Source of the DNA: Flavobacteriales bacterium
GTDB taxonomy: Bacteria > Bacteroidota > Bacteroidia > Flavobacteriales_D > Parvicellaceae
Direction of reading: 5' to 3'
DNA length: 7,246 bases
Assembly: GCA_015488785.1 (NCBI GenBank)
Contig: WFNC01000250.1
Span: forward strand, 1 to 7,246
In this document: positions 1-6,639 of the stretch, one piece after another
Position numbering within the stretch: the first letter of the stretch is position 1
Layout of the letters: each line of letters begins with the position of its first letter
Position numbers and translations under genes: made by a program
The notes under the pieces: model-generated
What the model was told of the DNA's origin: nothing
The model's input: the letters and a program-made list of their open reading frames with translations, nothing else
Databases searched by the model: none

Positions 1-35
1 AAATTATGAAATGCTCCAAATAAATGATTCTTAAT

Positions 36-3000
36 TTATTTTACAAATTTCAAGACCTCAACTTTCCCTCCTTTATGTTTTACGATTAATTGATAAACTC
101 CAAAACTAAAACTAGAAACATTTATTTTAGTACTATTCCCTTCATATACTTTTTTACCATCAACACTATAAATAATAACCTCATCGGAATTAACAACTCC
201 TGTAATATTTAAAATATCTTTTACTGGATTAGGATAGATAGACAAACTTTCACTCGTATTAAATAGTACAACTTTAACATCGCTATAAGTAAAGTCTCCA
301 TTAAAATCGGTTTGTTTTAGTCGGTAATAAGAAGTTCCTTCTAATGGATTTTCATCAATCGTTTTATAAGTAATATACTGATTACTTGTTCCTGCTCCTT
401 CTATTTCTTGTAAAGCTTCAAATGTTACTCCGTCTTTACTTCTTTCGATAGTAAAATAATCATTATTAATTTCTGAAGCTGTTTCCCATTCTAAGTTTAC
501 AACAGATTCGTTTCGATAAGCATCAAAAGATATTAACTCGATTGGCAGTGGATTATTAACCGTGGTAGAAGCCAAAGTAAACGGACTAAAAGAAGTAACA
601 GCACCAGAAGTAGTCACCCAACCATTTGCTGTTGTTCCTCCTACTCCTCCATTTCCATGATCTTTCCATTTTGTTCCATTCCAACGAGCTACGGCTAATT
701 CCGATTGGTTATCTACTCCACTACAACTAGAACTTCCATAGGAATCGTAATATAGTTTTACGTTTACACTATTAGTCGTGTTAGTTCTATCTAAAATCCA
801 ATATTCACAATTCGAAATATGATTCAGTGTAACATCTTTAGCTCCGTGATTATACCCGCTTAAATGAGGATCGGTATCAAAAAACTCTGCTTTAAACATT
901 GCTGAAGTACTAGCTGGATTCGACATTTCAATAGGTCTATAAACTCCATTTTTTCCTACAGGGAATTTAAATAAATCATTTCCCTTTTTTTGAATTGGTC
1001 CATCTACAAATGAATTGTTAGAAACAGTTACTACTGTTGAATTATCTAACATTGTGATAAAATTTGTTGCATCTGAAATAATATTTCCTGCTATTAAATC
1101 GATTTCTGTCCTTACTTCAATTGGAGTATTTAATGTTATTTCATTACTCGAATTGTTTATCCTTAATCTTCTAAAATTAACAGTTGGTGAAGCTCCTAAA
1201 TCATTTATGCTTTGCGCCGTAATTCCATCCATAATGACTCTTCCATTCCCTCCTCCAAAAGTTTCTGCAGAGTTAAAATCAAAATTAATATTACCAGCGT
1301 AAGTACTTGATGAGCCTGCGGTTGGGTACATTCTACCAGTTCCTGTTGTAATATAAGAAACATCCCCATTATGGTCACTAGCATTATTGTTTGTAGGCAT
1401 AATATATCCTGTTCCACTATTTTTGAATGTAACATCCGAATTATAAGTATTATCTCCATAAGACGCATCGCTACCTGCTCCTGTTTTTTCAATAAATGTA
1501 ACGCCATTAAAAGTCGAACTTCTAATATGTTGACGAGGTGAAATAAAATTAAGGTTACCATTCCAAGTAGAATTGTAGTTTTCCATTCGACTATTATTAG
1601 TTGTTGTTATCGTTTGAGCCGTTCCTCCTAATTGAGTGAAATTTCTAAAATATAACCTTCCATCTGTAAAACCATTTGCTCCTAAAGAAATTGTTTTTGT
1701 ATTAGCTAATACACCAACCCCTCCTGAACTTCCAAATGATATTCCATCACAATTCGCTCCATAAGCTTCTAATATAATATTTTCATTATAATTGTTTGCA
1801 CTATTTGCACTATTGTTAAAATAACAAGTTGAAGAAGATGCTGTAGCGGTATTTGTTAATAATAAATTAGCATTAAAAGTTAAATCTCCACTATTACCTA
1901 CAGTAATAGTTCTGATATTATTTGCTCCGGAATTCGAAAGCGTTACAACGTCATTAAAAGTACCAAAACTACTAGATCCAGATCCAAAGACAGTATATGT
2001 TCTATTACCTGTTCCTCCATTTGTAAGATCTAAAGTTCCATTAAAAACGCCATTTCCATTGTTAAAAATATACGCTCTACAATAAGAAGCTGAACCAATA
2101 TTCGAAATAACTGTATTTCCGGAGACATTAACCGTCGAAGAAGAAGAATTAGCTATCATTACATCACAATAATTATTACTCGTTCCATTATTTACAATCG
2201 TTAATTCACCTAACAAATCTAAATCCCCTTGTCCCCCTAAGTAAACCCTAGAAGAATTAGAACTAGAAGTTATGTTTACGTTGGTATTACCATTAACCTG
2301 AACCGTAGAAATCGGTCTTTCTGACACATAAAAAGCTGTTGAGTTTCCTGTTGTATTTTGATTCATCGTTAAGTTTCCTGTCACTAAGTTTCCTGCACTA
2401 TTATAGCCTAAATACATCGAAGATTGGCTCAAGTTATTCATTACTAAATTTCCTTGAAAAACATCAGGATTTACACTTCCCATTAAAAAATAACCTGTCC
2501 CTGTGTTTTTTAATTCTGTATTTTGCATGAAAGTATTCCCTCCTTGACTAGCGTCATTACTTGCTAATGTTTTTTCTAAATATGCTACACCTCTATAAGT
2601 CGTTCCTCTTGTTACCATTCTAGGACCAGAAAAGTTAACATTTCCACCCCAATCTGAATCGTAATTATAAAAATAACCTACACCAGCAGGATCCAAGTTT
2701 AATGTTTGTGGAGTATTACCTGTTTGTGTGAAATTTCTAAAAGATAAATAGCCATCAGAATACCCGTTTACTCCTATTGTCACCGTTTTATTAGCCGCTA
2801 AAACTCCTGAACCTCCAGCATCTCCAAATAAAATACCATCGCAATTAGTGGCATAAGACTCTACCGTTATATTATCATTATAGATATTAGCACTATTGGG
2901 ATTACGATTTAGGTAAATTTGTGAATTATTTGAAGGAGAGTTATTTGATAAATTTAATTCTCCATTGAAAACTACACTCCCTTGAATTCCTAAATACACT

Positions 3001-6000
3001 CTTGATACATTTCCTGTTCCCGAATTTACTATATTTGATGTACCTCCAACTGTTGTGTATGAATTAGTAGAATAAGCAACATAAACATATTGATTTGTAG
3101 CTGTTCCAATATTACTAATCGAAAGATTACCGATTAAATTTAATGTATCCCTAGAAGCTAAGTGAACATCTCCTTGATTTCCTGTTCCGTTATTTATCAC
3201 GCTTAGATTTCCTCCTACTAAACTAATTTTTCCAGAACTTCCTAAATATACGCTTCCATTATTAGCAGAACTCGTATTTAATATCGAAACATCTCCCGCA
3301 ATAGAGATTGAGGAAACAGCTCCACTACATACTGTTACTCCAGCAGAGGATGCTCCCGTGGTTGCATTATTAATCGTTAAATTTCCCGCTATGGTGTTTC
3401 CTAAAGATGTATAAGCTAAATACATACTATTTGTACCTGTATTATTCATTGTTACATTTCCTTGAAAATCATCTGAATTTGTCCCTCCCATTAACAAATA
3501 AGAAGATCCTCTATTGTTTAATATTAAATCATTCATAAATACATTTCCTCCAGTAGAGTAGTCGCTTCCTGCTCCTACTTTTGTTAACTGACATGTCCTT
3601 CTGTAAGTTGTCCCTCTGGAATACATTCTAGGTCCAGAGAAATTAACATCTCCTCCCCAATCTGAATCATAATTATAAAAAGTTGCTGTTCCCAATGGAT
3701 CTAAAGGAATTGTATGAGGTGTACTACCTGTTTGTGTGAAATTTATAAAATATAATTGCCCTGCAATAAAACCTCCCGCTCCAATACTTACGGTTTTGGT
3801 TGCAGCTAAGACTCCTGCTCCCCCTCCATTTCCTCCAAAAAGAATACCATCACAATTTACATTTGTACTCTCTACAGTGATGTTCTGATTATAAATATTT
3901 GAACTAAAAGCTCCATTCCCTAAATAAACCTGAGAATTTGATGCAGAAGAACTATTTTTAATCTCTACCGTTCCATTAAACACAGAACTGCCATTATTCG
4001 TAAGGTAAACCCTTGATGTATTATTCGTTCCTGAGTTTGTTACAATTGTATTTCCTCCTATTGTTGAATAGGCACTTGAATAATTAGAAAGGTAAATAGA
4101 TTGATTTGTTGCAGTACCTATATTATTAAGTGTTAAATTTCCCAATAGGTTTAATGTATCGCTACCTGTTATATAAATATTGGATGAATTACCAGATGAA
4201 TTATTGACTGCTGTAATATTACCTCCAACTGAAATTATGTTTCCTAAATCACCTAAATAAGTTCTAAGATTATTTGCTGTCCCGTTATTCAAAATAGAAA
4301 CATTCCCTCCAATTGTAATCGAAGAATTTATCCGATCACAAATAACATTTTCTGTAGATCCTCCAGAGGTAGAATTTACGAGTGTCAAATCTCCTGCTAT
4401 CGTATTTACTAAAGAGCTATATCCTAGATGTACATTACTTGTTCCTGTATTATTTACGGTTACATTTGCTTGATAATCATCAGGTGTATTATTCCCTAAA
4501 ACCAAAGCTCCAGATCCACTGTTATTTAAAATAAAATTATTCATAAAAACATTTCCTCCTTCAGAATATTCACCTCCTGCACCTGTCTTAGACAACTCAC
4601 TTAAACCTCTATAAGTAGTCCCTCGCGTGTATATTCTTGGAGCTGAAAAATTAACATTTCCTCCCCAGTCAGAATCGTAATTGTAAAGAATAGAAGTTCC
4701 TGCAATATCTAGAGATAAAGATTGAGGAGTATTACCTGTTTGTACAAAATTTCTAAAATATAAATATCGTCCAATAAACCCTGCTCCTCCAATTGTAACC
4801 GTCTTATTAGCGGCTAATATTGAGCTACCTCCTGAATATCCAAAAAAGATGCCATCAGAACCAACTCCTGATGCTGTTAATATTATATTTTCATTATAAC
4901 TATTGTTACTGTTTGATCTCTGATTACAATAAATTTCAGATCCTGATGCAGTAGAATTATTATGAATTGTTAAATCTCCATTAAAAACAACATCTCCATC
5001 GTCCCCTAAGTAAACTCTTGAAGCATTTGCCCCACCTCCATTAGAAACCGTTGTTGTTCCTGCTATTGAAACGTTAGATCCATTATTGTCTGCAACAGTT
5101 GTCGTAAAGCTATTCCCAGTACCTGTCATTCCATTTTGGATGTCTAAATTACCTCCAATAGTTACACTTCCTCCATCTCCTATATCTATATTCTGAGTAT
5201 TTCCATTTCCATTATTGAGTACAGATAAATTACCTGTTACGTTAACGGAACTAGTTCTAGTAGAAACGGAAACGGTAGCATTACCCGTTGAATTTTGGAC
5301 AATAGATAAATTTCCCCCTATTGTATTTCCTAAAGAATTATAAGCAAAATAAATAACACTACTTCCTATATTTTGTAATAACAAATCATTTGTAAATGCA
5401 TCTGAATTACCATTTCCTAGCATAAAATAGCCTGACCCACTATTTCTAATAGTGCTATTTCCTACAAATACATTCCCGCCTATTCCTCCATCACTTGAAG
5501 CTCCTGTCTTTTCAAAATCTGATGTCCCATTAAAAGTTGCACCATCCAATCGTATTCTAGGAGCATCAAAATTAACATTTCCATTGAATACTGTTCCTGT
5601 TTCCAATCTTAAAGTGGCAGTACCTGATAAAGATAGATTTTGAGCTGTACTTCCTAATTGTGTGAAATTTCTAAATTTTAATTCATTTTTATCAAATCCT
5701 AACACTCCTATACTTACAGATTTAGAACTAGCTAATGCTATTGCCCCTCCATTTTCTCCAAACCAAATCCCCCCTCCAGTATTACTTAATGTCAAATTTC
5801 CATTTATTTCATTTCCTGCACTAGAATAAGCGATTCTAATACGACTTGAACTTGTATTGATTAATTCTAAATCCCCATTAAAAATATCTGGATTTGCTTG
5901 CCCCATTAAAAAATAACCAGTTCCTGAGTTTGTTATTTTTACGGCATCATTAAAGGTACAACCTCCTTGTCCATTTCCTGAAGCACTTGAATTTGCTTCA

Positions 6001-6482
6001 AGCTCAACTGTAGCATTAAAAATACCTCCATTAAATTTAATATTACTTGAAGAACCGGTAACTTTAGCGTTAAATGTTGTTCCTTCAAACGTTACCGAAC
6101 TTGTAGTACCAAAGTTAACAGCAGATGTTCCAGGTGTATCACTTATAATACCATCTCTAAAGTAATTAGATAAACTTCCTGTAAAGCTAAATGAAAACCC
6201 TAACAAATCGATAGTCCCTGTATATCCATTTTCAATTCGGATATTATTGATATTAACAGCGACATCTAAATTACAATTACCCAAACCATTACCCGTAAAA
6301 TAAGCTGTCTCCGATAAAGTAGGAGCACCTCCTCCATCAGGTATTCCTGTTGATGAGGCAGCCCAATTATCTCCACTCCAATTCCCTGCACCTCCAGCTA
6401 CCCAATACCTGTTTTGAGCAAATAAAACGATAGGAAACATTAGTAATACAAAGATTATATAGTTATTATTTTTCATAATCAT
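36..6482 (-). CDS. Giant secreted beta-solenoid-like repeat protein with type A T9SS sorting domain
   Basis: A complete 2148-residue protein, probably an exported surface adhesin or matrix protein; no enzyme signature is visible. Order of parts: signal peptide (1-22), WVAGGAGNW N-terminal module (about 25-145), six repeat units (147-1740), a non-repeat region (about 1741-1975, including a SFVDGPIQKKG...FPVGKNGVYRP stretch common in Bacteroidota secreted proteins), an Fn3-like module (about 1978-2073), and a type A sorting domain (about 2078-2148) with SIYPNPVKDILNI. The composition is very rich in Asn, Gly, Ser and Thr, as in right-handed beta-helix or solenoid proteins. The start is either Met1 (6480-6482) or Met3 (6474-6476). 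An A-run directly precedes Met1 and there is no Shine-Dalgarno sequence, as is usual in Bacteroidota. The gene ends in TAA at 36-38. A terminator lies between it and the upstream gene, so it is probably transcribed alone. The domain calls are confident; the adhesin role is inference. Confidence 0.95.
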   Translation of the reverse strand: MIMKNNNYIIFVLLMFPIVLFAQNRYWVAGGAGNWSGDNWAASSTGIPDGGGAPTLSETAYFTGNGLGNCNLDVAVNINNIRIENGYTGTIDLLGFSFSFTGSLSNYFRDGIISDTPGTSAVNFGTTSSVTFEGTTFNAKVTGSSSNIKFNGGIFNATVELEANSSASGNGQGGCTFNDAVKITNSGTGYFLMGQANPDIFNGDLELINTSSSRIRIAYSSAGNEINGNLTLSNTGGGIWFGENGGAIALASSKSVSIGVLGFDKNELKFRNFTQLGSTAQNLSLSGTATLRLETGTVFNGNVNFDAPRIRLDGATFNGTSDFEKTGASSDGGIGGNVFVGNSTIRNSGSGYFMLGNGNSDAFTNDLLLQNIGSSVIYFAYNSLGNTIGGNLSIVQNSTGNATVSVSTRTSSVNVTGNLSVLNNGNGNTQNIDIGDGGSVTIGGNLDIQNGMTGTGNSFTTTVADNNGSNVSIAGTTTVSNGGGANASRVYLGDDGDVVFNGDLTIHNNSTASGSEIYCNQRSNSNNSYNENIILTASGVGSDGIFFGYSGGSSILAANKTVTIGGAGFIGRYLYFRNFVQTGNTPQSLSLDIAGTSILYNYDSDWGGNVNFSAPRIYTRGTTYRGLSELSKTGAGGEYSEGGNVFMNNFILNNSGSGALVLGNNTPDDYQANVTVNNTGTSNVHLGYSSLVNTIAGDLTLVNSTSGGSTENVICDRINSSITIGGNVSILNNGTANNLRTYLGDLGNIISVGGNITAVNNSSGNSSNIYITGSDTLNLLGNLTLNNIGTATNQSIYLSNYSSAYSTIGGNTIVTNSGTNNTSRVYLTNNGSSVFNGTVEIKNSSSASNSQVYLGNGAFSSNIYNQNITVESTNVNCDGILFGGNGGGAGVLAATKTVSIGAGGFIAGQLYFINFTQTGSTPHTIPLDPLGTATFYNYDSDWGGDVNFSGPRMYSRGTTYRRTCQLTKVGAGSDYSTGGNVFMNDLILNNRGSSYLLMGGTNSDDFQGNVTMNNTGTNSMYLAYTSLGNTIAGNLTINNATTGASSAGVTVCSGAVSSISIAGDVSILNTSSANNGSVYLGSSGKISLVGGNLSVINNGTGNQGDVHLASRDTLNLIGNLSISNIGTATNQYVYVAYSTNSYTTVGGTSNIVNSGTGNVSRVYLGIQGSVVFNGELNLSNNSPSNNSQIYLNRNPNSANIYNDNITVESYATNCDGILFGDAGGSGVLAANKTVTIGVNGYSDGYLSFRNFTQTGNTPQTLNLDPAGVGYFYNYDSDWGGNVNFSGPRMVTRGTTYRGVAYLEKTLASNDASQGGNTFMQNTELKNTGTGYFLMGSVNPDVFQGNLVMNNLSQSSMYLGYNSAGNLVTGNLTMNQNTTGNSTAFYVSERPISTVQVNGNTNVNITSSSNSSRVYLGGQGDLDLLGELTIVNNGTSNNYCDVMIANSSSSTVNVSGNTVISNIGSASYCRAYIFNNGNGVFNGTLDLTNGGTGNRTYTVFGSGSSSFGTFNDVVTLSNSGANNIRTITVGNSGDLTFNANLLLTNTATASSSTCYFNNSANSANNYNENIILEAYGANCDGISFGSSGGVGVLANTKTISLGANGFTDGRLYFRNFTQLGGTAQTITTTNNSRMENYNSTWNGNLNFISPRQHIRSSTFNGVTFIEKTGAGSDASYGDNTYNSDVTFKNSGTGYIMPTNNNASDHNGDVSYITTGTGRMYPTAGSSSTYAGNINFDFNSAETFGGGNGRVIMDGITAQSINDLGASPTVNFRRLRINNSSNEITLNTPIEVRTEIDLIAGNIISDATNFITMLDNSTVVTVSNNSFVDGPIQKKGNDLFKFPVGKNGVYRPIEMSNPASTSAMFKAEFFDTDPHLSGYNHGAKDVTLNHISNCEYWILDRTNTTNSVNVKLYYDSYGSSSCSGVDNQSELAVARWNGTKWKDHGNGGVGGTTANGWVTTSGAVTSFSPFTLASTTVNNPLPIELISFDAYRNESVVNLEWETASEINNDYFTIERSKDGVTFEALQEIEGAGTSNQYITYKTIDENPLEGTSYYRLKQTDFNGDFTYSDVKVVLFNTSESLSIYPNPVKDILNITGVVNSDEVIIYSVDGKKVYEGNSTKINVSSFSFGVYQLIVKHKGGKVEVLKFVK
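39..251 (-). other. Type A T9SS C-terminal sorting domain (Por_Secre_tail-like)
   Basis: Residues about 2078-2148. The block begins with SLSIYPNPVKDILNITG, continues with VIIYSVDGKKVYEG and SSFSFGVYQLIVKHKGG, and ends KFVK. The YPNPxxDxLxI motif, the central IYSxDGKxV strand and the final GxYxLxV strand with a basic tail are the standard features of the type A signal. In characterised Bacteroidota this domain guides cargo through the T9SS outer-membrane pore and is usually removed at the surface, often with attachment to a lipopolysaccharide. Confidence 0.93.
264..551 (-). other. Fn3-like module preceding the sorting domain
   Basis: Residues about 1978-2073, beginning NPLPIELISFDA and continuing with VVNLEWETASEINNDYF, TIERSKDGVTFE and SYYRLKQTDFNGDFTYSD. 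This is a very common penultimate module in Bacteroidota secreted proteins, with a fibronectin type III-like beta-sandwich pattern. It probably acts as a spacer between the repeat region and the sorting domain. The family likeness is recognised from sequence; the boundaries are approximate. Confidence 0.75.
1263..1646 (-). repeat. Repeat unit E (C-terminal, degenerate, one coil)
   Basis: Residues 1613-1740. It begins with RNFTQLGGTAQ and keeps the shape of the constant segment (NYNSTWNGNLNFISPR, then EKTGAGSDAS). The later landmarks are degraded: DNTYNSD replaces GGNVFMN and GYIMPT replaces GYFLMG. Only one coil landmark remains (AGNINF, Gly1730) before the repeats give way to the non-repeat C-terminal region. 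It probably caps the C-terminal end of the solenoid; its downstream edge is approximate. Confidence 0.72.
1647..2738 (-). repeat. Repeat unit D (364 residues, seven coils)
   Basis: Residues 1249-1612. It opens with RNFTQTGNTPQ, then YNYDSDWGGNVNFSGPRM (1272-1289), RGTTYRG, GGNTFM and GYFLMG. Coil landmarks are at 1369, 1398, 1425, 1455, 1482, 1511 (Asp in place of Gly) and 1538 (Ala in place of Gly), with spacings 29, 27, 30, 27, 29 and 27. It closes with YNENIIL and NCDGISFG (1577-1584). It is 28 residues longer than B and C, matching one extra coil. Confidence 0.88.
2739..3746 (-). repeat. Repeat unit C (336 residues, six coils)
   Basis: Residues 913-1248. It opens with INFTQTGSTPH (Ile replaces the usual Arg), then YNYDSDWGGDVNFSGPRM (936-953), RGTTYRR, GGNVFM and YLLMGG. 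Coil landmark glycines are at 1033, 1063, 1091, 1118, 1147 and 1174 (spacings 30, 28, 27, 29 and 27). It closes with YNDNITV and NCDGILFG (1213-1220). Each coil follows a loose pattern of hydrophobic-x-hydrophobic-x-Gly-Asn-Leu-x-hydrophobic-x-Asn, a Gly/Thr/Asn-rich turn, then a VYLG-like strand. Confidence 0.9.
3747..4754 (-). repeat. Repeat unit B (336 residues, six coils)
   Basis: Residues 577-912. It opens with RNFVQTGNTPQ, then YNYDSDWGGNVNFSAPRI (600-617), RGTTYRG, GGNVFM and a Gly-Asn coil run with landmark glycines at 697, 726, 754, 781, 810 and 837 (spacings 29, 28, 27, 29 and 27). It closes with YNQNITV and NCDGILFG (876-883), then the KTVSIG strand. The unit is exactly 336 codons (1008 bases), the same as unit C, and the two align without gaps at the landmarks. 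Confidence 0.9.
4755..5672 (-). repeat. Repeat unit A (306 residues, five coils)
   Basis: Residues 271-576. It opens with RNFTQLGSTAQ, followed by NGNVNFDAPRI, an EKTGA stretch, GGNVFV and NSGSGYFMLGN. Coil landmark glycines lie at 390, 417, 444, 475 and 502 (spacings 27, 27, 31 and 27). A YNENIIL coil (about 529-535) and SDGIFFG (542-548) follow. The distance from the last coil Gly to the Asp of xxDGI is 41 residues, the same as in units B, C and D. The unit is 30 residues shorter than B and C, which equals one missing coil. Confidence 0.85.
5673..6044 (-). repeat. Repeat unit 0 (N-terminal, short form, one coil)
   Basis: Residues 147-270. This is the first and shortest version of the unit. 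It has the landmark NSGTGYFLMGQANPDIFNGDL (starts near 185), a single Gly-Asn coil (EINGNLTL, Gly228), then GGGIWFGENGG and KSVSIG, ending before RNFTQ at 271. It lacks the long coil run and the YNxNI coil of the internal units, so it looks like an N-terminal capping version. The unit edges are a convention: I cut just before each RNFTQ landmark. Confidence 0.75.
6417..6482 (-). other. Signal peptide of the giant repeat protein
   Basis: Residues 1-22 have a short polar start (MIMKNNN), a hydrophobic core (YIIFVLLMFPIVLF) and a probable cleavage after Ala22, leaving Gln23 as the first mature residue. Cleavage at an FA|Q site is common in Bacteroidota. This directs Sec export to the periplasm, the first step for T9SS cargo. 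There is no lipobox cysteine near the cleavage site, so this is not a lipoprotein signal. The exact cleavage position is a prediction by eye. Confidence 0.88.
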
Positions 6483-6491
6483 TTTTTTTTT
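6483..6491 (-). promoter_or_regulatory. A-rich translation leader before the giant gene
   Basis: Nine consecutive A residues on the minus strand directly precede the ATG of Met1. No GGAGG-like sequence lies in the expected window. A-rich leaders without Shine-Dalgarno sequences are usual in Flavobacteriia and support translation initiation at Met1 or Met3. Confidence 0.55.
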
Positions 6492-6515
6492 AGCTGAATT
6501 CTAGTTAGCAAGATA

Positions 6516-6540
6516 CAATCTTATTTATTTTAAGCATCAA
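6516..6540 (-). promoter_or_regulatory. Weak candidate promoter of the giant repeat gene
   Basis: Minus-strand TAAGATTG (6516-6523) matches the Bacteroidota -7 box TAnnTTTG at five of six fixed positions and lies 33 bases before Met1. A TTG (6538-6540) sits 14 bases upstream, which is shorter than the usual spacing of about 17-23, so the -33 box is doubtful. The region is downstream of the terminator and is the only place for a dedicated promoter in this 157-base gap. Treat it as a candidate only. Confidence 0.25.
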
Positions 6541-6586
6541 TTTTTAACGAATTATTAACAACACAACATAGAAAATCAATTGTAAC

Positions 6587-6622
6587 AAAAAAGGTCTATT
6601 CAATTATATGAATAGACCTTTT
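6587..6622 (-). terminator. Rho-independent terminator of the type B sorting-domain gene
   Basis: A perfect 14-base inverted repeat (6589-6602 against 6609-6622) with a 6-base loop. On the minus strand the stem is GGTCTATTCA / TGAATAGACC flanked by A and T runs, and the transcript ends in six U residues (from 6592-6587). It begins 17 bases past the TAA at 6640-6642. The + strand also reads hairpin then TTTT, so weak action in the other direction is possible, but no + strand gene is seen. It separates the two genes transcriptionally. Confidence 0.9.
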
Positions 6623-6639
6623 GCGTAACAAAAATATAA

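Noticed and set aside
1..35. Possible terminator after the giant gene
   Set aside because: Only 35 bases are available and no stem followed by a T-run is seen; the terminator may lie outside the window.
1205..1561. A 118-codon open frame on the minus strand in another reading frame inside the giant gene
   Set aside because: It overlaps unit E of a clearly coding frame, has no signal or recognisable domain, and its composition is what an out-of-frame read of Asn/Ser/Gly-rich repeats gives.
5452..5643. Short + strand open frames opposite the giant gene (also at 1015-1302 and 2339-2530) and opposite the partial gene (6734-7003)
   Set aside because: They are antisense shadows of strong coding sequence, with no domain, no supported start region and low-complexity composition.
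1647..5672. Regularly spaced repeats that might suggest a CRISPR array or tandem satellite
   Set aside because: The repeats are protein-coding, in phase at multiples of three bases, imperfect at silent sites, and lack short identical repeats with unique spacers.
36..6482. Type V autotransporter or polysaccharide lyase/pectate lyase-like beta-helix enzyme
   Set aside because: There is no C-terminal beta-barrel; the export signal is T9SS type A. No catalytic motif of a lyase or hydrolase is visible among the repeats.
6541..6565. Near-palindromic TTAACGAATTATTAA as an operator
   Set aside because: It is an imperfect AT-rich match expected by chance in this base composition; no regulator gene or second copy supports it.
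6603..6608. TATAAT on the minus strand in the terminator loop, resembling a sigma-70 -10 box
   Set aside because: It is the hairpin loop of an obvious terminator, and Bacteroidota promoters use TAnnTTTG rather than TATAAT.
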